The translations under genes were made by a program, and so were the position numbers. The notes beneath the pieces were generated by a model. That model saw only the letters and a program-made list of their open reading frames with translations. It was not told where the DNA came from and searched no databases. Positions 22,360 through 32,715 of a stretch of DNA of 64,000 nt are shown here, in pieces. Numbering within the stretch: the stretch's first letter is position 1; each line of letters starts with the position of its first letter. The stretch is from Delphinapterus leucas (taxonomy: Eukaryota; Chordata; Mammalia; Artiodactyla; Monodontidae), in NCBI RefSeq assembly GCF_002288925.2, contig NW_022098092.1, positions 1 to 64,000 on the forward strand, given 5' to 3'.

Positions 22360-22640
22360 ATTTTTTTTTTTTTACATCTTTATTGGAGTATAATTGCTTT
22401 ACAATGGTGTGTTAGTTTCTGCTTTCTAACAAAGTGAATCAGTAATACATATACATATGTTCCCGTATCTCTTCCTTCTTGCGTCTCCCTCCCTCCCACC
22501 CTCCCTAATTCCACCCCTCCAGGCTGGTAAATGTTTTAACTTTCTGTAAGAGTTGCTCCACGTGTAGATGTATTTCTGGTGTATCTGTGGGGAGGAAGGT
22601 GATCTCCGCGTCTTATTCTTCTGCCATCTTCCCCTCCCGC
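22360..22640 (-). mobile_element. Internally deleted L1: 5' end joined to 3' end
   Basis: On the minus strand about 95 bp at the right match the 5' terminus of the full L1 at 48539 (ggaggggaagatggcagaag, then gatacaccagaaatacatct). About 160 bp at the left match the L1 3' end (gcagaaactaacacaccatt, ccaataaagatgta, poly(A)). Roughly 7 kb between them is missing, with about 18-20 bp of other sequence at the joint. Confidence 0.8.
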
Positions 22641-23000
22641 TCTGCCATATTTTTAAATTAACTACTTGATCTATCAAATTCTGGGAATTGTATATTAAAA
22701 TCCATCATTAAGACATTAATCAACTTCTTTAAAAAATTTTTATAAACCTTTGCCTAACCTATCTCTATTATACATTGCTTACATTGTTATTGCAAACAGT
22801 TGCTACATTGTTTTGTTTGATTTCATAACTGTGATTTTTTATGAATTTGTCCTTTGTTATAAAATATTCCTCTTTTGTGATTTATCCTTGTAGTTGACTT
22901 AATTATTGCTTTGTCTGTAATTAATCATGCCACCAATGTTCTCTAATTTTTGCACTTGCCTAAAGCTTCTTTGCCCAATTTCATATTTGTGTTCTTTCTT
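22641..23000 (-). mobile_element. L1 LINE fragment, antisense
   Basis: The complement of L1 ORF2 is recognisable: actacttgatctatcaaatt, ttatccttgtagttgactta, ctttgtctgtaattaatcat. Confidence 0.6.
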
Positions 23001-25875
23001 TTTTAAAAATTGGTTTTAAAACTCACTTTGTAAAAATTTTGCTATGTATATGCACACAAATATAAACTTAAAAATACACACCCAAGTTCCAATAGCCAAC
23101 AGATATTATTTAGATGACCACATATATAGCCCACACCCAGTATTCCCTACCCCCGTCCAGAGGCCAGCATTTCTAAGTGGTACCTCTGGTTTCCTATATC
23201 AGGTACACAGCAACTATTACAGAGATTAATTGAGAGAGAATTTAGGTTCTGTTCTTAGACATTAATTTCTTACTATAAATTGACAAACCTTTTATTTGAA
23301 AGAAGAAAAAGTACAGAGTCCTAAAGACTTAAGGATTATACGAAAGGGGAGTCAATGTAGAATAAAGAATGGAGCTACCATGAATATCTGTGGTCCAATT
23401 TCACTGGCTTCACAATTTTTTTTCAGGTTAATTCTGAGCACAGAGCAAGGGACCAAGTATATTTTGTCTGTGACATGGGCGTGAGATGTACTTGATGCAA
23501 TGGGAAGCAACAACTCTGAGCACTAAACTGATTTCCCCTCAGGCTGAGATATCTGTATCCAGAGAGGATAGAAACAAAGAACAGTTAGTAAGTGTGCCTT
23601 TAATGAGGAGCTGTGGGGAATCCACCTTAGAGGCACCTGTCTGAATCTAAGTGTTCTCCAGTGAGAAAAGCTTTCTTACTCCCCCACTAGCTGTGACTTT
23701 CTCATGATTCAGGGTCAAGCAAGGAACCAGTGGAGACAGGGGTCCCATGATAGCGTCAAGCAAGGAGCCAATGGAGACAGGGGTCCCATGATAGCCTCTC
23801 ACAGCAGCAGAGCAGCCAGGTAAGAGAATCTGGGAAAGCAGGTGAGGACACAGATCTCCAACAAAGACAGATTCACACAGACAAAAACACATACATTTAC
23901 ATTTGGAGAAACACACACTAAATTCTTCAGCATCTCACCAAGTTCAAACGGGAAACATCACCTGGTTTAACATGTACAAGCCTTTCCTCTTTCAGGATGT
24001 ACTGCCCATTACAGAATAAAGCAAGCATGTTTCCAAGGTGGAAATAGAAAATTAAGCAGTGGGAAAGGAAAGAGTTAACTAAGGGCAGCAGTGCTAAGAT
24101 CAGTGATGGCAGGCTCTTCGAAATTCTGGCCAAAAGCTCCGAGCCAAGAGCCACCCTCCTTCCTCACAAAAAAGACTCTTCTCTCAGACATTCAAGACCC
24201 TCCTATTCTGCCCTTAATCTCCACCATTTTATTAGTTGCTTCCCTGTGTACCTTCACTCTAGTCTATGACCACATTACAGAAGTGTCTCAGAAGGAGGTT
24301 GCTTGGATGCTACATAGAACCCCACAGAGGGGGTCAGCTTGACCTGGGGTCCAGGCACTAAGCATCCTCAGTTTTAAGGTCCAGGAACACAAACACTCAA
24401 TGCTGCAAAACATCAGATGTCTCAGAGACAGTCACAAACTAAAGAGACTCGCAAGGGAGTATGAAACCAGGCCCTCTTACCATATTGACTTGGGGGTTGG
24501 GGGCAACGTTGATTGTACTCCTGATAGGACTATCCCAGCAAACATTGATAAGAAGTGGCTAACCTTAATGCTGGCAGATCTCTCGACATAGAGTCTGTGT
24601 TATTTAGAGCCTGTAGACCTGTTTTTGCCTTTACCAGTTCCCAGACAATAGGAAAAACCCTACCACCATCCTTCTACTACCATCTCCATTACGGGAAATA
24701 GCTTATAATTAAGACCCTAATATCAACATCTACTCTTTGGAGCACAATGATAAAGTTGGCACAAATAATGTTTTGGTTTTTCCTTGATGCAATCCCTGTA
24801 CCCCCCACTTCTACATTCTACATCCTTTCCCTGAAGTACCTTCTTTCAATAGCTCTGGGTACTGCCAACTACTGCCTTTCTACCTTCTAATTCTGTGATA
24901 TAATTTATAGGAAAAATGGCTTCAGGTCTCAGAATTTTCCATTGGTTTTACTAATTTAACTCTCAAAATGCTAGAATACTTTATAGTCACCATACTATAT
25001 ACATCCTGCAACCACTCTCCTAAAAGTATAGCCTGTGACATCCTTTATCCCAGTCAGTCAAGACATTTAGCCTGTAAATCTCCTCCCCTGAAATGCCATC
25101 TCCTCTCCTCTTTACTATTTGAATACTGTGAATTCTTACAGATTCAAAATGCTCTGACTCTTCCTGCCTGCATTAATTCCTTAAGGCTGGGATTATCACT
25201 TGGATATGCCCTATAACTTTACTTTCTTTATGAATCTCATTTTCCTCTTCAAAAATAATACCGAATACCAGTGATCCTGTTTTGGCAAGCACAGGGAGAA
25301 AAGAAGTCTCTTCATAGAATCCAGTACATTGCAAACTCACTAGCATGCTTAGCTCATCCAAGCCAATATCTGTGAGCTACTACAATGACATTTTGATGCT
25401 ATCCAGTTACAAGGTTGAGGGAAAACTGCCAGGCAGATCCTTCAATGCCTAGAAGTAGTATAATCCTGAGAAAATGAGAGATCCAGAATGAATTTGAGTG
25501 AGTTGTATAAAGTTATTCTGGTAAAAGAACTTATGACTTTAAACAAATAGCTAAATCTCATTGCTTCATTTTTCCCTTCTGCTTAATGAAGCTTGGTATT
25601 TTTTAAATTTACATATTTTAAATCTGTAAGAAAGGTATGTAAAGCAGGAAGACACTGCCTGGCACTTGGTTATAGTCTTAATAAATGGCTGATAATTGAA
25701 ACTTGGAAGTAAAACTAGGGAGGAATATAAAGAAAAGGGCATTTCAGCTGTTTCAAGACTATAAATGGTATGCGTTCTTTCAATCTAATCTGTCATCACC
25801 TAATTTCTCTGAATCCCAGATTCTTCATCTCTGATTCTCCTTCTCAGGGTCCTCATTTATGAATGATGGATTACA
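23001..25875. other. No recognised gene; small tandem duplication
   Basis: No gene family is seen over about 2.9 kb. A 41-bp unit is tandemly duplicated at 23714-23795. A MIR-like scrap (actgcctggcacttggttat) is near 25651-25690. Confidence 0.5.
23714..23795 (+). repeat. 41-bp tandem duplication (2 copies)
   Basis: Units 23714-23754 and 23755-23795 both start gtcaagcaagga and end cccatgatagc. They differ at two positions (aaccagt versus gccaat). Confidence 0.9.
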
Positions 25876-25985
25876 GAAGTTCCCTTGTGGCCTAGTCGTT
25901 AGGATTCCAGGCTTTTACTGCTGTGGCCCAGGTTCAATACCTGGTTGGGGAACTGAGAACTCAAAAGCCATGTGAGGAGGACAAA
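25876..25985 (+). mobile_element. CHR-2/artiodactyl tRNA-derived SINE, short copy
   Basis: The tRNA-like head is agttcccttgtggcctagtc, then ttaggattccaggcttttac, with the B-box ggttcaatacc. It ends after agaggacaaaaaaa-like sequence and runs into an (AT)n microsatellite. Confidence 0.8.

Positions 25986-25987
<2 letters not shown>

Positions 25988-26032
<45 letters not shown>
25988..26032. repeat. (AT)n microsatellite
   Basis: About 22 AT units follow the A-tail of the SINE. Such tails often seed microsatellites. Confidence 0.95.
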
Positions 26033-26034
<2 letters not shown>

Positions 26035-26352
26035 GATATGGATTAAAAGAAATTGTGTATGTGAAAATAACTTGTATATACCAGATATTCATTAACTGTT
26101 AGTTAAATATGAATTAAGCTGCATGAAATCAAAGATAATTAAACACAAAATAAAATTATAGAAATTAACCAGCTATTTATTTCATTAAAACTCGTTTCAT
26201 AGAATTATTTAATGTGAATTAATTCTCAATGACAAAACAGTATCATTAAAAATTTGCTCAAATTATGACATTATCAATCTCATCTACTTTTATATTTGAA
26301 GTGTTATTAATTAAGAAATAAATTTTGGATCTGGTACCATTAACAAATTGTA

Positions 26353-26560
26353 GGGCTTCCCTGGTGGCGCAGTGGTTGAGAGTCTGCCTGCCGATGCAGG
26401 GGACACAGGTTCGTGCCCCGGTCCGGGAAGATCCCACATGCCGCAGAGCGGCTAGGCCCGTGAGTCATGGCCGCTGAGTCTGTGCGTCCGGAAACTGTGC
26501 TCCGCAACGGGAGAGGCCACAACAGTGAGAGGTCCTCGTACTGCAAAAAAAAAAAAGAAA
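26353..26560 (+). mobile_element. CHR-1-type SINE, copy 2
   Basis: Starts gggcttccctggtggcgcag and ends in an A-run. Target duplication aaattgta lies at 26345-26352 and after the tail. It lies under 90 bp from the OR pseudogene. Confidence 0.95.
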
Positions 26561-26643
26561 AATTGTAATCTCTAAACAATATATGGAGCCCAATTAAATA
26601 AATATTCCCTTTTACTTTTGACCACATTTTCTCCCCTGCAGAA

Positions 26644-27564
26644 ATAGGCAGAAACAACCAGACTGGAGTCACAGAATTCATTCTCCTGGGACTCTCTGGG
26701 CAGTCAGAGCAGGAGGAGGTTCTCTTTGGGCTGTTCTTGTGGATGTACCTGGTCACCCTCATTGGGAACTTTCTCATTGTTTTGGCTATCAGCTGTGATA
26801 TCTCCAAACACCCATGTACTTCTTCTTGGCCAACCTCTCCTGTGTTAACATCTGCTTTTCATCAGTCACAATCCCCACGATGCTGGTGAATCACATACTG
26901 AAACAAGTCTATTTCTTACATGGAATGTATGACCCAGATCTACTCCATCATTTTCATCAACATGGATGGGTTCCTCCTGAGTGTGATGGCCTATGATGAT
27001 TATACTGTCATCTGTTGCCCACTCCACTACGCCATGATCATGAAGCCCAAACTCTGTGTCCTTCTGGTGGCTGCATCTCAGGTCAGTACAAATCTGCATG
27101 CTCTCCTACACACTCTTTTCATGGTCCAACTCACATTTTGTTCCAACAATGCTGTGTATCACTTTTTCTGTGACCCTTATCCTATTCTAAAACTCTCTTG
27201 TTTGAATACCTTTATCAATGACCTGATGGTATTCACTGTGGGTGAATTGGTATTTATGACACAATTTACATGTATCATCATTTCATATGATTACATCTTC
27301 TCTAATATACTGAAGTTGCCATCTGCCCATGGAATAAGGAAAACCCTGTCCACGTGTGGATCCCACCTCACTGTGGTCTCTCACTTCTCTGGGGCAATCC
27401 TGGGGGTCTATAAGCACCCTTCATCCTCCTACTCAGTACAAGATGTGTTGACTACTGTCATCTTCACAGTGGTGACTCCCCTCGTCAATCCCTTCATCTA
27501 CAACCTGAGAAATCACGACACAAAGGGAGCTTTAAGGAAACTAATTTCATATTCTATAATTTAA
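26644..27564 (+). pseudogene. Olfactory receptor pseudogene, OR family 1-like
   Basis: This is a single-exon class A odorant GPCR relic. Readable landmarks in order are TM1 (LGLFLWMYLVTLIGNF), TM2 ([15 protein letters not shown]), the TM3 end MAYDDY, PLHYAMI, TM5-TM6 with FSNILKLPSAHGIRK and STCGSHL, and TM7 with NPFIYNLRN. The stop is at 27562-27564. Breaks: the expected ATG is ATA at 26644. A 1-nt loss near 26800-26812 moves the frame just before MYFFL. A compensating shift near 26899-26915 restores it before MECMTQ. The G-protein-coupling DRY motif is DDY. The motifs best fit family 1. The human PROP1 neighbourhood on 5q35 has OR1X pseudogenes, so orthology is possible but unproven. Confidence 0.9.
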
Positions 27565-30359
27565 AAATTATAGAATTGAGAGGACTCTTGGATAGCATAC
27601 ATTTTTTCATTTTACAAACCAAGAAACTGAGTCCCTATAGGTGTAAATTTACCTATGACTATTCCTCTAATTAATGATATGTTATCATGGTCATGCTTTT
27701 AAATATGAGGCAGATAGGTGCTCATAAGTCATAAAACCATTAGTTATCTATAAAAAGGTGTGGTTTTAAAACACTCATTTTAAAGACAACAAAAATTCAG
27801 GAAAAGACAGGATTGGGTCCAGCAACCCTATAAGACCGTGGCTACCATATGGTCTGAGAATTTCAGAAAACTTTAGAGCTGGCTCTCCTCAGTGTCACCT
27901 GTCCTCTATGGCCTTACATTAGGAGATGTTAAATTATCCTCAATTTACTGAGTCACAGAAAAGTTACCTTTTCCAGGACTGTACAACTGGCAATTATTGG
28001 TTACAAATGGTCCTGTTACTTTCAGGGTCTTTTGTCATTACTGAATTAGTTAATTTTTCCTCTGTCCTAGGCTCAATTCCTACCCTCACCTCTCACAGCT
28101 CAGAACCTACCCCTGCACTATTCTTCTTCCCCCACCACCAATCTAACTTTTTGGTGCTTTATTGCCTGGCATGGGTGTCAGGGATGGGTATCAGAGGGTG
28201 AGCCTCAGACAGTAGCTAGACTTCCTCATATAAATCTCGGTATCCCTTCAAATTTAGATGTGCTAAGAGAAGCAGAGGTTCCCTTAATGCTAAAGTGTCC
28301 AGAGTTACTATAGCACCTTAGGAACATGAAAACATGAATTAATTACAGGATTTGGATTAGAACCCAGAACTTCTGACTCCAAGTCCAGAGTTTCTTCCAA
28401 TCCATGGGGTAAGTTTCCAGGAGCCCTTGCCTCTTTTCCTACTGTACATCTGAGGGCTCCCACTTCATCTTCCTTTGTGTCCAGAGAACATTCACCTAAA
28501 TCTCCAGTGGTCATTCTTCAATAGCCTTCAATTCCTCATTGGCCTTCTCTCCTTTCTCAATCTTCTCTACTTTCATGAAAAATCAGTACTCATTGTGCTC
28601 ACTATCACCTCCTTTCCCACGCGGTCCCAACACTGACCAGCTCTTACCATGAGCACAGTAACAGGCTTATAGTGGTTCTGACTGCCTCCTGCCTCCCCCT
28701 ACACATACCTGTCCTGCACACAGGATCAGTTTAATCCTCCTAAAACATTGATGGCATCCTGTCAGCCAATCCTTATAGAAATATTGAAGCGGCCATGATA
28801 AAGCCAAGTATTACCTTCAAATACAATGCCCAAGATGACTTGGCCCTGAGCCATACTTACAACTTTGTCATCCTCACATAATTATATGTTCCATGACTTT
28901 CTCCCCTAATTCTCTTCCTCGTTCTTTCATTCATCTGCTGAAAGACACCCTTGATTTTTTTAGGACTCTAATAATCGTGCATTCCCCTTAACTCCTTTAC
29001 TAATTACATCTCACAGACGTGTACTGAGCACACAGCATAGGTCTTCTTGGATGTAGTAAATGAACTCCCAAATGTATGTTGGTGCCAGTGGGAACCTGAC
29101 TACATGAGATAAAATCAATGTAGTGTTCTGAACTGTTTTATTTTAGAAGTAGTTTAGTGCAAATGTTCGAGATATAATAACATGGACTAATGTTGGTATT
29201 TAAGGTTACATGACTCATTTGGTCTCATCATATTCTTCCTTGCATTACCCATATCTGAATACATGTCTCCTCTGGTTATTACATTACATATTCACTTTGA
29301 TAAAATACCATAGATTATACATGGGCACATCCCATACAATGTTCAGTAGAGTTTCTGTTCATCCCAAATAATCACGTATTGAAAAATCACTGATGATGTG
29401 GTAGGCAAGTCTAATGGGAAACTGGGAAGTGAACATTCCTAGACACAAAAAAATCAGAAGGGTAAAAATTTAAATCTAGGAACTAAAGTACTGAGAAGGT
29501 TACTCCAGAACACAGAAAGATTTCAATGCATTTTGGGACCCAAAGAAGCAGCAGGGTTGAATGGAAAGAGCCATGTTTGGGATATAGTTTTATTGCTCAT
29601 CCCTCTCTCCCTCAACTCTCAGTCAAAAGTTGGCTGTGAGAAGGAGCATGAGGATAGAGAGAAATCAGTGAACTTACAATAGGGTACAAAGTCAAAGGGA
29701 AAATCACTCTCTATCTACATGGTCCCCACTCGTTCATCTCGGGTGAGAAATCATCATTCACCAGACAGAAGATCCTGTCTGAAGGGGAAAAGAAATCTCA
29801 GCAGTGTGGTGTTAGCAAAAAGAGGAAAGGCCTCTGTCTTGCTCAGACTGGCTGTGGTGTGAAAGGTTATTATGCTGTTTAATTCTACCAGAGCCTCAAA
29901 TCTTTAATCCTCCTACTGCTGGGGACCACCTTCAACTCCATCTTCACTGGTTCCCTGCATTACTTCAACCACTTAAGGGGAATGAAGGGGAAATAAGAAA
30001 AGGGGTTTACTCTAGGGTCCAGGTAGAAACAGCCTCTGTTGTGGTTTCCTGCATGTGAGAGTCACACATGACATGAAGTGGTCATAAATTAAAGCTCAGC
30101 CTCATGCAGGGCTTCTGTGCCCTCTCCCCATAGAAGCAAAGCAGTGCCAGGCTGGCAGCGTACCCCCTGGGAGCAGCCAGGAAATCAGGATTGTGTCTGG
30201 GAATTCACCCTCCAGGGCCTGAGTTAGCAGAGGCCAGGTCTGTGCCAGGAGCCTCTTCTCTGCAGCTGGGACTCCCTAAAGCCACCACCCCCACTTCGCC
30301 ACAGGCAACTTCCATCTAGCACTAGTTAGCCAACAGGGAACAGCGCTTTGTGAGACAAT
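27565..30359. other. No recognised gene
   Basis: About 2.8 kb without a supported gene. Short MIR-like scraps may be present (near 28340-28400). ORFs are short and without family resemblance. Confidence 0.5.
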
Positions 30360-30772
30360 TAAAACCATTTGGACCCAAACCACTTAGAGGGGTGGGATAG
30401 GGAGGGTGGGAGGGAGGTGGACGCAAGAGGGAAGAGATATGGGAACATATGTATATGTATAACCGATTCACTTTGTTATAAAGCAGAAACTAACACACCA
30501 TTGTAAAGGAATTATACTCCAATAAAGATGTTAAAAAAAACCAACAAAAACAGGGCTTCCCTGGTGGCGCAGTGGTTGAGAGTCTGCTGCCGATGCAGGC
30601 GACACGGGTTCGTGCCCCGGTCCGGGAAGATCCCACATGCTGTGAAGCGGCTAGGCCCATGAGCCATGGCCGCTGAGCCTGCGCGTCCGGAGCTTGTGCT
30701 CTGCAACGGGAGAGGCCACAACAGTGAGAGGCCCGCGTACTGCAAAAACAAACAAACATAAAACCATTTGGA
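30360..30772 (+). mobile_element. L1 3' end plus SINE inside one target duplication
   Basis: The 14-bp direct repeat taaaaccatttgga occurs at 30360-30373 and 30759-30772. Between them lie 14 bp of filler, a 5'-truncated L1 3' end (30387-30540, ending ccaataaagatgtt and A-run), then a CHR-1 SINE. Confidence 0.85.
30553..30758 (+). mobile_element. CHR-1-type SINE, copy 3
   Basis: Starts gggcttccctggtggcgcag and keeps the B-box ggttcgtgccccg. The tail is a (AAAC)n-like run. It has lost one base in the gcctgccgatg segment. It sits in the A-tail of the L1 fragment just upstream. Confidence 0.95.
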
Positions 30773-31656
30773 GAGAAAAGTTGGGCTTCACCTCAGTGAA
30801 TGTTGAAATAAAGGTTCATCCTTCTTCCTGGCACATTTCCCCAGATACTGTTCTCCCTGGAGGGAACAAGGATTGCTCCATGTCACGGCCATTGGAGGTA
30901 TTTTCAAGTTTCATGGAATCATTTTCCTCTAACTTGTCCTTCAAGTGTCTGTTCCAAGGCCACGGTTTCCATCAGAGTCCAGCACCATCTCTCATGAGCT
31001 GAAGAAGCCCTTCCTGCTAGTCCCCAGTTATTGTAGCCTAGTAGAGATTCTTAATGTTCTGCCTGTAATATCTTGTCTCCTTGTGCTTGAGGGCAGAAAG
31101 CTAGGCTTTATATGAACTTTATCTATCACATTGTCAATTGGCCTTCAAGCAGATGACTTTGTTCTTGGCATTGACCTTTTGTCACTTGAATATTGAAAGC
31201 TGGCTATGTCTAATTTATGAACTCTGATTCCAACTGAATCTGGTTTTCTAGATTAACTTTTCATTTGTGAACCACACAGAGCTACACAGTGTATTGCCAA
31301 GCCCACCGTCAAAACAGGCCAACTTTTACTTATTCTAAACTTCAAGCATATCCTGTTGCTCGTCAAAAACTACTGGTTCAGGTTCATCATGATCTCTAAA
31401 TGTGAGATACAACTGATATAAAGGCACAAATTTGCCCCTGTATTGTGGATAGATATATTTGCCAAGAAGGACGTGAGGTTATTTTTGTTGCATGAAAGTA
31501 GCTGCACATGTCCCTTAAGAATTCAGACTTGATGATGCAGATCAAATCCCACAATACAAAGCCATGATTACAACACAAACTCCCTATAGAACCTAAAAAG
31601 ACCAAAGAACTGCCTAGTGATCCAGTTGTTTCTAGAAATTTCTATCGTAAACAAAT
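30773..31656. other. No recognised feature
   Basis: No gene or clear repeat family is recognised. Confidence 0.45.
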
Positions 31657-32211
31657 TCAGCTTATATCCTTTTTTTTTAAGGTATGTACATTGCTTTTAT
31701 TTTTAGACACAATGCTATTGCACACTTTTTAGACTACAGGATAGTGTAAACAATTTTTACATGCACTGGGAAACCAAAAACATTCACGTGACTTGCTTTA
31801 TTGCGGTGGTCTGGAACTGAACACGCAGTATCTCAAAAGTCTGCCTCTAACGCTAATGTTTCCTCCTTTATTTGCCCGTAGAACTTAATTGCCTGCATTG
31901 TGCATTTTTTTTTTTAAGGCACATTATCTTAGCACTTTTTTTTTTAACATCTTTATTGGGGTATAATTGCTTTACAACGGTGTGTTAGTTTCTGCTTTAT
32001 AACAAAGTGAATCGGTTATACATATACATATGTTCCCATATCTCTTCCTTCTTGCGTCTCCTTCCCTCCCAATCCCACCCCTCCAGGCGCTCACAAAGCA
32101 CCGAGCCGATATCCCTGTGCCATGCGGCGGCTTCCCACTAGCTATCTACCTTATGTTTGTTAGTGTGTATATGTCCATGACTCTCGCCCTGTCACATCAG
32201 CTTATATCCTT
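31657..32211 (-). mobile_element. 5'-truncated L1 with probable 3' transduction
   Basis: The 15-bp repeat tcagcttatatcctt at 31657-31671 and 32197-32211 bounds one insertion. Minus-strand order: about 255 bp of L1 3' UTR ending ccaataaagatgtt and an A-run (near 31938); then about 260 bp of non-L1 DNA that includes a Tigger1 piece; then AATAAA about 20 nt before a final A-run at 31678-31670. This is the structure expected when L1 transcription runs past its own poly(A) signal. Confidence 0.85.
31680..31855 (-). mobile_element. Tigger1 DNA transposon fragment inside the transduced segment
   Basis: It matches the element at 39608-40075: tgcactgggaaaccaaaaac, ctttattgcggtggtctgga, actgaacacgcagtatctca. 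Only one end of the transposon is present. Confidence 0.8.
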
Positions 32212-32385
32212 AAAAATTGTCATAATGAAGCCAAAAGTAGTCTCGAGAAATCATATCTAATATAATATTTTGGTAAAGAAATCATTCCAAGCCAAATAGG
32301 TAAATTACTCTGACTTTACTACATGAAGTGTGGAGTAGAGGATCAGGAAGGAGGGAACAGGGACATGGTATAATACTGATGACAT

Positions 32386-32715
32386 TTATATGGTCAGGCC
32401 ACTCAAGATAGGGACTCTCTTACTCTCTGTACATCCCCTGCTCAACCACTGCCTTCTTCATCTATACCCTACTCACACAACTGACCTTCCTACATGCTTG
32501 CCCCAGGCCCAGGCTAGTGATTGTCCTTATCAAAGGGGTAGTATGTGTCCTGGTAACTAATGCGCCACACTGACGTAATTCTCCCCATAACTGGCAATCT
32601 ACACCCCCTACCATCCATTAAGCCACTGATGTCTCTGTTGCTGACTCCAGGCTTCTTCTTTGGTCTTAAACTGGGCAAATGTAGGCATTATAGGCCTGCT
32701 GGGTGCAGCCCAACA
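32386..32715 (+). repeat. 5' LTR of the 32-36 kb ERV (deleted)
   Basis: About 330 bp. Compared with the 3' LTR it lacks about 90 bp holding the AATAAA signal, and about 25 bp earlier. Its first dinucleotide appears to be TT rather than TG. Confidence 0.7.

Noticed and set aside
31680..31930. Tigger1 piece at 31.7 kb as an independent insertion
   Set aside because: It lacks TA-flanked ends, and it lies with the L1 tail inside one 15-bp target duplication.
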